From: an uncultured Lachnospiraceae bacterium
GTDB taxonomy: Bacteria > Bacillota > Clostridia > Lachnospirales > Lachnospiraceae
Assembly: GCA_902781215.1 (NCBI GenBank)
Contig: CACZIO010000037.1
Span: forward strand, 1-46,024
Direction of reading: 5' to 3'
DNA length: 46,024 nt
Positions 31,224 through 39,068 of the stretch are shown here, piece by piece; within the stretch, counting starts at the first letter, position 1, and each line of letters begins with the position of its first letter. The notes beneath the pieces are model-generated. The model was not told where the DNA came from, searched no databases, and saw nothing but the letters and a program-made list of their open reading frames with translations. The translations under genes and the position numbers were made by a program.

Positions 31224-32834
31224 ATGGAAGACAGAAAGATCATCATCGAAGAGACAAATGGAGAAAAGACGCTGCTGGACCTGCTGCAGGGCCGCGGTGT
31301 ATATGTGCCTGCCTATTGCGGCGGGAGCGGCACCTGCGGAAAATGCAGGGTCCGCATCCTGAATGATCCTCCGGCGGTGACAGAGGCGGAGCGGGAGCTT
31401 CTGAGCGCGGATGACCTGGAAGCGGGCGTGCGCCTGGCCTGCCTGACGGAGCCGGAGGTCGGCATGGAGGTCGAGATTCTGGCAGGGGACGAAGCGGAGA
31501 TGAAGGTGGAGACTTCATTTTCTGTGTCAGCGGAGGCGCTGCGGCAGCCGGACGGGCAGGGAAGCGGGAAAGACCTTTCTGCACCTGCGAAAGCGTCGGA
31601 AAAAGGCAGTGGACAGAACGAGCAGGGCAGTCAGGACCGGCAGAGCGGACAGGACGAACAGAGCGGCCAGGTGGAGGCCTGCAGTGCCGGATCTCCTGTC
31701 GTGGCGGCTGTGGATATCGGGACGACGACCATTGTCATGTCCGCGGTGGACGCAGGCTCGGGACAGGTCCTGGGGACAGCCGCGGGGGTCAACCACCAGC
31801 GGGCCTTCGGGGCGGATGTCATCAGCCGGATCGACGCGTCCAATCGCGGAAAGGGGGCAATGCTCCGGAGCACGATCCTGCGGGACCTGGACCTGCTGCA
31901 GGGACAGCTTGGCCTGCCCGCCGGGACAAGGCGGGTGATCAGCGGCAATTCGACCATGCAGCATCTTTTGCAGGGACTCTCCTGCAGGACGCTGGGGGTC
32001 GCGCCCTATACGCCGGTCGATATCTCTCTGCATTCCTATGAAAACATGACGATCCTGCCCGGCATCTCCACCTTTGTCGGGGCGGATATCGTCAGCGGGA
32101 TCGTGGCCTGCGGTATGGACCGGAGCGAAGAGGTCTGCATCCTGGTGGACCTGGGCACGAACGGGGAGATGGCGATCGGAAACCGCGACAGGATCGTCTG
32201 TGCCTCGACGGCGGCGGGTCCTGCCTTCGAGGGCGGCAACATCAGCTGCGGCATGGCCGGCATCCCCGGCGCCATCAGCGCCGTCACGATTACAGAGGGA
32301 CGTGCCGCGGTGGAGACCATCGGCGGTGCCCCGCCCGCGGGTCTGTGCGGGACAGGTGTCATCGAGGTCATGTACGAACTTCTGAAGGAGGAGATCGTCG
32401 ACGAGACCGGCTGCATGGACGACGAGTGGATCGAAGACGGCTTTCCCCTGGCGGAAGGCGTTACCTTCTCGGCAAAGGATGTCCGCGAACTGCAGCTGGC
32501 CAAGGCCGCGGTCCGCGCCGGCATGGAGGTCCTGCTCCAGGCCTTCGGTATGGACTATGACGGCGTCGGAAGGGTGTATCTGGCCGGCGGTTTCGGCCAG
32601 AAGATCAACCTGGAGAAGGCGGTCGGCATCGGCCTGCTGCCGGAGGAGCTTCTGGACCGGATGGAGCCTGTCGGCAACAGCTCCCTGGCCGGCGCCGTGA
32701 TGGCGGCGCAAGACCCCTCCGTCCTGGAACGCATGGCAAGAACCGCGGAAATGGCGCAGGAGACGGCACTGGCGGAAAATCCTCTCTTCAGCGACCTCTA
32801 TATGGAGCATATGTTTTTTCCGGAGCAGGAATGA
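31224..32834 (+). CDS. Reductive activator of corrinoid proteins (2Fe-2S plus ASKHA domain)
   Basis: A 536-residue RACE/RamA-like protein that uses ATP and electrons to return inactive Co(II) to Co(I) on the carrier. The N-terminal ferredoxin domain has 2Fe-2S ligands C32, C38, C41 and C73 (CGGSGTCGKC, then LACLTEP). An unusual linker (about 92-156) is rich in Gln/Gly/Ser with repeats like SGQNEQGSQDRQSGQDEQ. The ASKHA ATPase domain starts at AVDIGTTTI (162-170), followed by SGNSTMQHLLQG, FVGADIVSG, LVDLGTNGEMAIG (phosphate loop) and LAGGFGQKIN. Start: ATG 31224 with GGGG/GGATAC upstream, a weak site. The gene between carrier and DUF2284 fits its role in keeping both methyltransferases active. 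Confidence 0.92.
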   Translation: MEDRKIIIEETNGEKTLLDLLQGRGVYVPAYCGGSGTCGKCRVRILNDPPAVTEAERELLSADDLEAGVRLACLTEPEVGMEVEILAGDEAEMKVETSFSVSAEALRQPDGQGSGKDLSAPAKASEKGSGQNEQGSQDRQSGQDEQSGQVEACSAGSPVVAAVDIGTTTIVMSAVDAGSGQVLGTAAGVNHQRAFGADVISRIDASNRGKGAMLRSTILRDLDLLQGQLGLPAGTRRVISGNSTMQHLLQGLSCRTLGVAPYTPVDISLHSYENMTILPGISTFVGADIVSGIVACGMDRSEEVCILVDLGTNGEMAIGNRDRIVCASTAAGPAFEGGNISCGMAGIPGAISAVTITEGRAAVETIGGAPPAGLCGTGVIEVMYELLKEEIVDETGCMDDEWIEDGFPLAEGVTFSAKDVRELQLAKAAVRAGMEVLLQAFGMDYDGVGRVYLAGGFGQKINLEKAVGIGLLPEELLDRMEPVGNSSLAGAVMAAQDPSVLERMARTAEMAQETALAENPLFSDLYMEHMFFPEQE

Positions 32835-32910
32835 GCGGATGGGCCGTGTATGGGCGGCGGGAGCGGAGATGACAGGTCGGCTGTATATTGTCAGACGCGC
32901 AGTTTGTGAG

Positions 32911-32940
32911 AGGGAACCGAAGAACCGTCCCTTTGTCTCC
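32911..32940 (+). repeat. REP-like AGAACCGTCCC element
   Basis: Core GAAGAACCGTCCC with GGGAAC and GTCTCC flanks that pair only partly; in the leader of the DUF2284 gene. Confidence 0.55.
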
Positions 32941-32982
32941 GGAATACAGGAAAAAGGTACAGGAGGACCGGGAGAAACAGAC

Positions 32983-33522
32983 ATGACAAAAGAAGAAGCG
33001 ATTGCACTGGCGGAGGAACTGGGCCTGCGCGGCAGAGGAATCTTTGCGGCGAAGGATCTGAAATTCCTCAAGGAAGTGCGGGATATGTGCAAGACCGACA
33101 AGTGCGGAAATTATAAGAAGACCTGGACCTGCCCGCCTGCCTGCGGAACCCTTGCGGAGAGTAGGAAAAAGGCGAAGCAGTACAGCTGGGGGATCATCCT
33201 GCAGACGACGGCAGAGATGGAGGATGAGTTCGACGGAGAGGCAATCGAAGAGGCATCCTCGCTGCAGCGCAGCCGCTTTCTGGAATACTGCACCCGCATC
33301 CGTGAGACGGGAGAGGATATACTGCCGATGGGGAGCGGCGGCTGCGGTGTGGATTGTGCGCCCTGCACCTACCCCGATGCGCCCTGCCGCTTCCCGGACC
33401 GCGCCTTCACGTCGATGGAGGCCTACGGACTGCTGGTCACGGATGTCTGCAAGAGCGCGAATACGCCTTATTATTACGGCCGCAACACGGTGACCTTTAC
33501 CGGGTGTGTGCTGTTTCACTGA
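32983..33522 (+). CDS. DUF2284 Cys-rich metal-binding protein
   Basis: A 179-residue protein with many cysteines in metal-binding spacing: CKTDKCGNYKKTWTCPPACG (36-55), then GGCGVDCAPCTYPDAPC (about 118-134), and later VCKSA and TGCVLF. The pattern CxxxxCxxYxxxWxCPP is the DUF2284 signature. Such proteins are frequent beside corrinoid methyltransferase genes; a role in electron delivery or metal (iron-sulfur) handling is an inference. The ATG at 32983 is 8 nt after GGGAG; the frame is open 48 codons further up, but that region carries a REP-like element. It lies between the activator gene and the MtaA-like gene, with its own leader. Confidence 0.85.
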   Translation: MTKEEAIALAEELGLRGRGIFAAKDLKFLKEVRDMCKTDKCGNYKKTWTCPPACGTLAESRKKAKQYSWGIILQTTAEMEDEFDGEAIEEASSLQRSRFLEYCTRIRETGEDILPMGSGGCGVDCAPCTYPDAPCRFPDRAFTSMEAYGLLVTDVCKSANTPYYYGRNTVTFTGCVLFH

Positions 33523-33677
33523 TATTGCGCGGATCACAGGTGACGGACGGGACGTGACGGGATCGGGAGGGATACTGGAAAGGACTCCGGCCAGGAGCCA
33601 AAAAAATTACAAAAATGCAGAGGATTGTTTCTAAAAAGACATCTGACCGGAGCTTATAATTGGGTTACTGTATACGG

Positions 33678-33725
33678 ATGAATCAAAAAGGCATGCATCA
33701 AAAAGGTATGCATAAAGAGAAGTAA
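33678..33725 (+). other. Three 15-bp repeats forming a micro-ORF before the MtaA-like gene
   Basis: ATGxATCAAAAAGG occurs twice and a third partial time at exact 15-bp steps, and reads MNQKGMHQKGMHKEK then TAA. No ribosome site is visible before the first ATG. TATAAT at 33655-33660 (no clear -35) suggests transcription starts just upstream, so the repeats would be at the very start of the leader. It could be a regulator-binding array or a leader peptide. Confidence 0.35.
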
Positions 33726-33776
33726 AACCACTTGTTTAGACGAGGAGGTCTCGAAAAACCTCGGAAAGGATGAAAA

Positions 33777-34820
33777 ATGAATTCAATGGAGCGCGTCGTC
33801 ATGGCGCTGAATCATCAGGAGCCGGATCGTGTGCCGGTCTATCCCCTGCTGGCGGGTGTCTCCCGCAACCTGATCGGGGCCAACTGCCGCGAGTGGTCCA
33901 CGGATGCGGACACCTGCGCGAAGGGTCTGCTCAAGGCCCGGGAGGAGTTTGACCTGGACTGCATCGTGACCCTGATCGACCTGTCTGTCGAGTGCACAGC
34001 CTGGGGCCAGGAGCTGGTTTTCCCCGAGCACGAGGCGGCTCACCCCAATTACAAGAATCAGGTCATCGGCGATGAGGACGAGTACGACAAGATCCAGTAT
34101 GTCGATTTCCATACCTGCGACCGCATGATGATGCACATTGATGTCTGCAAAAAGCTGGTGGAGGCATCCAAGGGCGAGTTCCCCGTGATCGCCTTTGTCT
34201 TTGGACCGCTGGGCACGCTCTCCATGCTCCGCAACCAGGAGGAGATGTACGTCGACTGCATCGAGCAGCCCGAGGTCGTGCACGACACCGCAGGTATCAT
34301 CACTCAGGTTCTGCAGGAGTACTGCGATGCCCTTCTGGATACCGGCGTCCAGGGCATCATGTTTGATACGCTTTTCTCCTCCGGCTCCATCATGAGCAAG
34401 GACATGTGGGACGAGCTCGAGGGCGAGTGGGTCCAGCAGCTGGCCGAGCATGTGCACGCAAGGGGCGCCATGGTCATGATCCACAACTGCGGCGGCAAGA
34501 TCTATTTCGACGCCCAGATCAACCGCATGCACCCCGAAGCCATTTCCTTCCTCTATCCGCCGGATGACTGCGCCGACTTCGTCGAGTGCAAGGAGAAATA
34601 CGGCGATGTCACGACCCTGATCGGCTGCGTAGCTCCCACCACCGTGACCGTCGGAACGCCCGAGAAGGTCGAGGCCGAGTGCAAGGCCAACATCGACGCC
34701 ATGGCCAAGGGCGGCGGCTTCATGCTGGCGACCGGCTGTGAGCTGATCTCCCCGGATGCCTTTGACAATGCCCGCCTCATGGTCGACATTGCCAAGACCT
34801 ACGGTGCCTATAAAAAGTAA
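33777..34820 (+). CDS. MtaA-like URO-D-fold methyltransferase
   Basis: A 347-residue member of the MtaA/URO-D family, the usual length for MtaA. The family start NSMERVVMALNHQEPDRVPV is followed by GPLGTLSML (about 142-150) and the zinc-site residues H236-x-C238 (IHNCGGKI) and C321 (ATGCELISP), the three ligands that bind the thiol or methyl acceptor in methylcobamide:coenzyme M methyltransferases. It is the second methyltransferase of the locus; it could move the methyl group from the carrier to an acceptor, or be a second substrate enzyme. No MtrH-type tetrahydrofolate transferase is in the window, so the final acceptor is unknown. AAAGG is 7 nt before the ATG. Strong codon bias and its own strong terminator. 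Confidence 0.88.
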   Translation: MNSMERVVMALNHQEPDRVPVYPLLAGVSRNLIGANCREWSTDADTCAKGLLKAREEFDLDCIVTLIDLSVECTAWGQELVFPEHEAAHPNYKNQVIGDEDEYDKIQYVDFHTCDRMMMHIDVCKKLVEASKGEFPVIAFVFGPLGTLSMLRNQEEMYVDCIEQPEVVHDTAGIITQVLQEYCDALLDTGVQGIMFDTLFSSGSIMSKDMWDELEGEWVQQLAEHVHARGAMVMIHNCGGKIYFDAQINRMHPEAISFLYPPDDCADFVECKEKYGDVTTLIGCVAPTTVTVGTPEKVEAECKANIDAMAKGGGFMLATGCELISPDAFDNARLMVDIAKTYGAYKK

Positions 34821-34850
34821 CAGCGTGAAATAGAGTCATAGGAATATCTC

Positions 34851-34893
34851 AAAAAGGACAGAGCCCCTGACTGGAGGGCGTCTGTCCTTTTTT
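34851..34893 (+). terminator. Terminator of the methyltransferase locus
   Basis: AAAAAGGACAGA (34851-34862) pairs with TCTGTCCTTTTT (34881-34892), with an inner GCCC/GGGC, ending in T6. Confidence 0.92.
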
Positions 34894-35035
34894 CAACAGT
34901 GAGCTCTGTGTTCCGCTTCGAGATATGCTTTTTTACTTGCATCCCGCTGCAGGAAGACCTATAATTGTACAAAAGTACGTCCAAAGACGTAGTGTATTTT
35001 AATGGTATTATTATTTTCAGTAAAGGCGGAAACAG

Positions 35036-35755
35036 GTGAGAAAGATCTATCACGGTTCTGTGAAGATAATAGAAAAGCCGCAGTACGGCGCCGGCAGAAG
35101 GGACAATGATTATGGCCTGGGCTTTTACTGCACAGAGGACATAGAGCTTGCGAAGGAATGGGCTGCGGCAGATGAGCGCGGCGGATTTGTGAACTGCTAT
35201 GAAGTGGACGAGAACGGGATGTCTTATCTGAATCTCCAGCAGGTGCCGGAAAGGAGGCAGCGGCTGCGCGGTGCACAGCCCCCGGCGCAGATGGGGGGAG
35301 GTGTCGACCTTTCCACGGAGGAAGAGGTGGTTCTGCAGTGGATGGCGATCCTTGTGGACAACAGGTCGGTCAGGCTTGGGAGTCCCGTTGAGAGAAGGGG
35401 GAAGGAATTTCTGTGCACACACCTTCTCCCGGATATTTCAAAATATGATTATCTGATCGGTTACCGGGCGGATGATTCTTATTTTTCATATGCACGCGCT
35501 TTTTTGAGCAATACGCTGACAGTCGGCCAGCTGTCTTCGGCTATGCGCCTGGGAGACCTTGGACTTCAGTATGTGATACGGAGTCCCCGGATGTTTGAAA
35601 GGCTTCGTTTCCGTGACGCAGTTCCTGTGGATGGAGGTGTGTATTATCCGAAGAGAATGCAGAGGGATCAGACTGCCAGGCAGAAGTTCCGCAGAATGCT
35701 TGAGGATGATGCGGAGGAAGGCAGATACCTCAGCGACCTGATGAGAAATACCTGA
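35036..35755 (+). CDS. DUF3990 protein, probable ADP-ribosyltransferase-like toxin
   Basis: A 239-residue protein whose N-terminal half fits DUF3990, a family with an ADP-ribosyltransferase-like fold: IYHGS at 4-8, DNDYGLGFYCTEDIELAKEWA in the stretch 23-43 (Tyr/Gly/Phe-Tyr core), and a later DYLIGYRADDSYF (about 137-149) that resembles the strand carrying the acidic catalytic residues. Start is GTG at 35036, 9 nt after AAAGG. The gene is followed after 20 bp by an XRE gene, the layout of a type II toxin-antitoxin pair with the toxin first. The region around it is less GC-biased than the methyltransferase genes. The toxin role is inferred from family and context, not shown by the sequence alone. 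Confidence 0.72.
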   Translation: MRKIYHGSVKIIEKPQYGAGRRDNDYGLGFYCTEDIELAKEWAAADERGGFVNCYEVDENGMSYLNLQQVPERRQRLRGAQPPAQMGGGVDLSTEEEVVLQWMAILVDNRSVRLGSPVERRGKEFLCTHLLPDISKYDYLIGYRADDSYFSYARAFLSNTLTVGQLSSAMRLGDLGLQYVIRSPRMFERLRFRDAVPVDGGVYYPKRMQRDQTARQKFRRMLEDDAEEGRYLSDLMRNT

Positions 35756-35775
35756 GAAAGCAGGGGGGAGACATC

Positions 35776-36414
35776 ATGCGAGGAGCTTACTCTGAGATTT
35801 ATCTGGATGACGCCATGAGAAATATGGGTGAAATGGTCGAATACGGGGAGGAGGCCTGCGGCCTGGATCAGGACCTGCTGCTGAGAATGTTTGTCCGCAG
35901 TGGATATGCCGACCGGTGGGAAAAGGGGGATCCGCGTGTCATCTGCGGTCTGTCCGGAACCGAACTGTGCCGCCGTTTGCTTGAAGCAACCTATGCGGAC
36001 AGGGGGGCGGAGCCGGCGCCTCTTGTCCGCTATGACACGGGGGAAGCATACTGGAGGGGATTTGCCCTGGCCTATTACCAGTGGCGGAGCGGCAGGACCT
36101 TTCCGGAGATTCTTGCATTTATAGGAGGACAGGATCTTCAGCGCATGTACCCCGCCTATCACACGGCGTCGGAGGAAAAGACGGCGGACGAACTCGAAGC
36201 GCTATTGCAGCGAAGGGGCGGCATCTCGCGCTTGCAGATGTACCGGAAAAGGCTGGGCATGTCCCAGCAGGAGCTCGCCGAGCGATCGGGTGTCAACCTG
36301 CGGACTCTGCAGGAGTATGAAGTCGGGAGGAAGGATGTGCGCAGGGCGGCTGCAGAGACGGTTCTGTCCCTGGCCGGAGCTCTCTGGTGCAGTCCGTCAG
36401 ACCTGGTCAACTGA
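35776..36414 (+). CDS. XRE-family regulator, probable antitoxin of the DUF3990 pair
   Basis: A 212-residue protein. The last about 60 residues are a Cro/CI-type helix-turn-helix (MYRKRLGMSQQELAERSG, then LQEYEVGRKDVRRA, LSLAGALWCSPSDL), at the C-terminus rather than the usual N-terminus. The first 150 residues (YSEIYLDDAMRNMGEMVEYG, GLSGTELCRRLLEATY, then YWRGFALAYYQWRSGRTF) form a separate helical domain that probably binds and neutralises the partner. GGGGGAG lies 5 nt before the ATG and the gap to the upstream gene is 20 bp, so the two genes are co-transcribed and the HTH is the likely autoregulator. Confidence 0.78.
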   Translation: MRGAYSEIYLDDAMRNMGEMVEYGEEACGLDQDLLLRMFVRSGYADRWEKGDPRVICGLSGTELCRRLLEATYADRGAEPAPLVRYDTGEAYWRGFALAYYQWRSGRTFPEILAFIGGQDLQRMYPAYHTASEEKTADELEALLQRRGGISRLQMYRKRLGMSQQELAERSGVNLRTLQEYEVGRKDVRRAAAETVLSLAGALWCSPSDLVN

Positions 36415-36441
36415 TTGGAACAAAAAAACTGAAATAATTAC

Positions 36442-36469
36442 CAGACATTGCGATAAAAAGTCGTATAAT
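36442..36469 (+). promoter_or_regulatory. Promoter of the first B12 riboswitch transcript
   Basis: CAGACA (36442-36447), 16-nt spacer, perfect TATAAT (36464-36469), starting transcription just before the riboswitch. Confidence 0.6.
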
Positions 36470-36489
36470 GTACAAGTATTAACAGAATT

Positions 36490-36776
36490 CTGCAGGTGCC
36501 TCCGCTATTCAAATCGGAGGTGAAAAGGGAACCGGGTGGAAATCCCGGACTGTCCCGCAACTGTAATTGGCAGGAAGTCATATCCACTTTCCGCATACGG
36601 CCACTGGCAGCAGTTCACATTTACAGATTCTTCTCCGGGATCTGTATGTAACTGCATGGAATACTGCCGGGAAGGCGCGGAAAGGAGCCTGTGGTGGAAA
36701 CGTCACGAATTGTCATGACACATCATGACATGTTTCCGGACAGGCTGTGCCATAAGTCAGGAGACCTGCCTGCAGG
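36490..36776 (+). promoter_or_regulatory. Cobalamin riboswitch 1
   Basis: Conserved parts of the B12 aptamer are present in order: GAGGTGAAAAGGGAACCGGG, the segment ATCCCGGACTGTCCCGCAAC then TGTAA, CCACTGGCA, GCCGGGAAGGCG, and the B12 box AAGTCAGGAGACCTGCC. The closing helix is CTGCAGG (36490-36496) with CCTGCAG (36769-36775). It controls the exported CbiK-like chelatase gene 325 bp downstream, probably by termination at 36897-36926. Confidence 0.95.
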
Positions 36777-36896
36777 AGAATGTCTGTGGTCACGGTGCAT
36801 GACCGGAGGACAGAACAGAAGGTGATCTGCGCGGGAGCGTTCCGGCACAGCCGGGAAGACCTGCTGCGGGTTCTTTTGTTGTTTTCCGATGATGTG

Positions 36897-36926
36897 ACCG
36901 TCCCTGACCGGGGCGGTTTCTTTTGT
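36897..36926 (+). terminator. Expression-platform terminator of riboswitch 1
   Basis: ACCGTCCC (36897-36904) pairs with GGGGCGGT (36910-36917), 5-nt loop, then TTCTTTT. Lies between the aptamer and the chelatase gene. I see no further feature in the following 170 bp. Confidence 0.7.
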
Positions 36927-37101
36927 TATTACAGAGAGCCCTTTGCGGCAGGAAAGCCCTTTACAGCAGGTGATCAGGCAGCTGATCATGCCGGAATCCG
37001 GCGGAATGTCTGCCGACGCAATGCCCGCGGGCTGTCTGTGAGACGCAGTCGTGCGCCCGTACCACACTCGGAAGCACATTTGTTTTTCAAGAGGAGGAAC
37101 C

Positions 37102-38430
37102 ATGAAAAAGAAAGTTGCAGCAATCATTTTGTCAGCTGTCATGGCAGGTGCTCTTCTGGCCGGCTGCGGCAGCAGTGCAGGCAGCAGTTCCGCACCCGCT
37201 GAGAGCGCGGCAGAGGAGACAGAGGAAGAAGCCGGCGGCGAGGAAGCTGCGGAAGACGCAGGCGACACCGCTGAGACGGATGTTGCCCCCGCGGCAGACA
37301 CGGCAGCAGCGGCGGCGACCGTAGCGGCAGCCGGCCAGGTCGCAAAGACCGACGAGGAGCTGGCGGCTGAGTGCGCGGCCCTGATCGACGCCATCTATGT
37401 GCAGGAGCGCACAGAGACAACCGACGCGGATATCGCGGCGGCAAGGGCGGCATGGGATGCCCTGACCGATGAGCAGAAGGCCATGGTCGAAGGCGAGGAA
37501 GCGGATCCCGATTATTTCGGCCGCGACACCGGCGACGCCTCTGCGGATGATCCCCGCAACGGCGACGACATCGGCGAGAACGAGCTCCTGGTCGTGAGCT
37601 TCGGCACATCCTTCAACGAGAGCCGCGCGACCGATATCGGCGGCATCGAGGCAGCCCTGGAAGCGGCGTATCCGGACTGGTCCGTCCGCAGAGCCTTCAC
37701 CGCCCAGATCATCATCAACCATGTCCAGGCCCGCGACGACGAGGCCATCGACAACATCGACCAGGCCCTGGCCCGCGCCAAAGAGAACGGCGTTAAGAAC
37801 CTGGTGATCCAGCCCACACACCTGATGCACGGCGCCGAGTATGACGAGCTCACCGCCGCTGTCGACGCAGTGAAGGGCGACTTTGAGTCCGTCCGCATCG
37901 CGGAGCCCCTCCTGGGCGAGGTCGGCGAGGACGCCACGGCTGTCAACGACGACAAGAAGGCCGTTGCGGAAGCCGTCACGGCGGAAGCGGTGAAGGAAGC
38001 AGGCTATGACAGCCTTGATGCCGCCGCACAGGACGGAACAGCCTTCGTATTCATGGGCCACGGAACCGCGCATGTCGCCAAGGTGACCTACAGCCAGATG
38101 CAGTCCCAGATGGATGAGCTTGGCTATAAGAACGTCTTCATCGGAACCGTCGAGGGTGAACCCGAGGAAACCTCCTGCGAGAACATCATCGCAAGGGTCA
38201 AGGAAGCCGGTTATAAGAAGGTCATCCTTCGTCCCCTGATGGTCGTGGCGGGCGATCACGCCAACAACGACATGGCCGGCGACGACGAGGATTCCTGGAA
38301 GAGCATGTTCACGGCGGACGGGAGCTTCGATAGCGTCGACTGCCAGATCGCGGGTCTCGGCCGCATTCCTGAAGTCCAGGCCCTCTATGTGACCCACACC
38401 GGCGCAGCCATGGAGGCGGACGCGGACTAG
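37102..38430 (+). CDS. Exported CbiK-like sirohydrochlorin/tetrapyrrole chelatase, lipoprotein
   Basis: A 442-residue predicted lipoprotein: signal with lipobox LLAGC (Cys22), a Glu/Ala-rich tether, a short helical domain (about 92-145), then a CbiK-type chelatase domain (about 173-435). Candidate metal residues follow the CbiK pattern: His in QPTHLMHGAEYD, Glu in GTVEGEP and His in VAGDHANND, plus FMGHGTAH. Cytosolic CbiK inserts cobalt in B12 synthesis; an extracellular form suggests a role in tetrapyrrole or metal capture, as proposed for exported CbiK homologs. It is under a B12 riboswitch. GAGGAGG precedes the ATG by 4 nt. The frame stops at a TAG (38428-38430), but meaningful sequence continues in the same frame (38431-38829), so the full product may be longer. 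Confidence 0.88.
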   Translation: MKKKVAAIILSAVMAGALLAGCGSSAGSSSAPAESAAEETEEEAGGEEAAEDAGDTAETDVAPAADTAAAAATVAAAGQVAKTDEELAAECAALIDAIYVQERTETTDADIAAARAAWDALTDEQKAMVEGEEADPDYFGRDTGDASADDPRNGDDIGENELLVVSFGTSFNESRATDIGGIEAALEAAYPDWSVRRAFTAQIIINHVQARDDEAIDNIDQALARAKENGVKNLVIQPTHLMHGAEYDELTAAVDAVKGDFESVRIAEPLLGEVGEDATAVNDDKKAVAEAVTAEAVKEAGYDSLDAAAQDGTAFVFMGHGTAHVAKVTYSQMQSQMDELGYKNVFIGTVEGEPEETSCENIIARVKEAGYKKVILRPLMVVAGDHANNDMAGDDEDSWKSMFTADGSFDSVDCQIAGLGRIPEVQALYVTHTGAAMEADAD

Positions 38431-38829
38431 GGATCTGCTGATGCGTCCGCGTCTGCGGCACTTGAGGACGGCACCTACACCGCGACATTTACGACAGACA
38501 GCAGCATGTTCCACGTCAATGAGGCGAAGGAAGGCAGGGGCGAGCTGACCGTGAAGGACGGGCAGATGACCATCCATGTCAGCCTGGCCTCCAAAAAGAT
38601 CGTCAACCTCTTCCCCGGCACAGCCGAGGAGGCCCAGGCGGACGGCGCCGTCCTGCTGGAGCCCACCACCGACGAGGTGACCTACAGCGACGGCATGACC
38701 GAGGAGGTCTACGGCTTTGATATCCCCGTCCCCGTCATCGGTGAGGAGTTCGACTGTGCCCTGGTCGGTGAAAAGGGCAAGTGGTACGACCACAAGGTCA
38801 AGGTCACGGATCCCGTGAAGGCGGAATGA
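38431..38829 (+). CDS. C-terminal domain in frame behind an amber codon
   Basis: In frame with the chelatase gene and separated only by TAG, 132 codons encode a Ser/Ala spacer (GSADASASAA) and a beta-rich domain: LEDGTYTATFTTDSSMFHVN, then GRGELTVKDGQMTIHVSLAS, EEVYGFDIPVPVI and GEKGKWYDHKVKV. It resembles ligand-binding domains found at the end of riboswitch-controlled surface lipoproteins, possibly NEAT-like. The domain has no start of its own: the first in-frame ATG (38506) lies inside it and has no ribosome site. So it is expressed only by amber readthrough, by suppressor tRNA, or not at all (recent nonsense mutation or sequence error). Confidence 0.7.
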   Translation, partial: GSADASASAALEDGTYTATFTTDSSMFHVNEAKEGRGELTVKDGQMTIHVSLASKKIVNLFPGTAEEAQADGAVLLEPTTDEVTYSDGMTEEVYGFDIPVPVIGEEFDCALVGEKGKWYDHKVKVTDPVKAE

Positions 38830-38950
38830 TCCATCCATGATCAGTGTCAGACGGCGCAGCCGGAACAACGGCCCCTGACATATTTGCGCTGTCACTGTGC
38901 GGAGGCACTTTTGACTTAATATGACGGACAAGCATGACGGCGGACATCAG

Positions 38951-38996
38951 AAAAGACAGCCGGCATCCGGGTAAACACGGATGCGGCTGTCTTTTT
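38951..38996 (+). terminator. Terminator after the chelatase gene
   Basis: AAAAGACAGCC and GGCTGTCTTTTT with an inner CATCCG/CGGATG form a long stem ending in T5. It also faces the end of the convergent hyuA-like gene. Confidence 0.9.
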
Positions 38997-39068
38997 ATTG
39001 TCGTGGATGCTGTGTTTCACGGAAAAATGTCCGAAGGCATGAAGCTCTCACGGCTTTTCCTCGCTGCT

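Noticed and set aside
31527-33101. 524-codon minus-strand frame opposite the corrinoid activator
   Set aside because: Antisense shadow of the activator and DUF2284 genes.
36780-37202. 140-codon plus-strand frame after riboswitch 1
   Set aside because: It runs through the expression-platform terminator into the signal-peptide region of the chelatase gene in another frame.
38428-38430. Amber codon as proof of pyrrolysine use
   Set aside because: No pylS, pylT or methylamine methyltransferase is in the window, and TAG ends cobT normally; kept only as one hypothesis.
37132-38931. 599-codon minus-strand frame opposite the chelatase gene
   Set aside because: Antisense shadow; it spans the terminal region of the plus gene and has no start signal.
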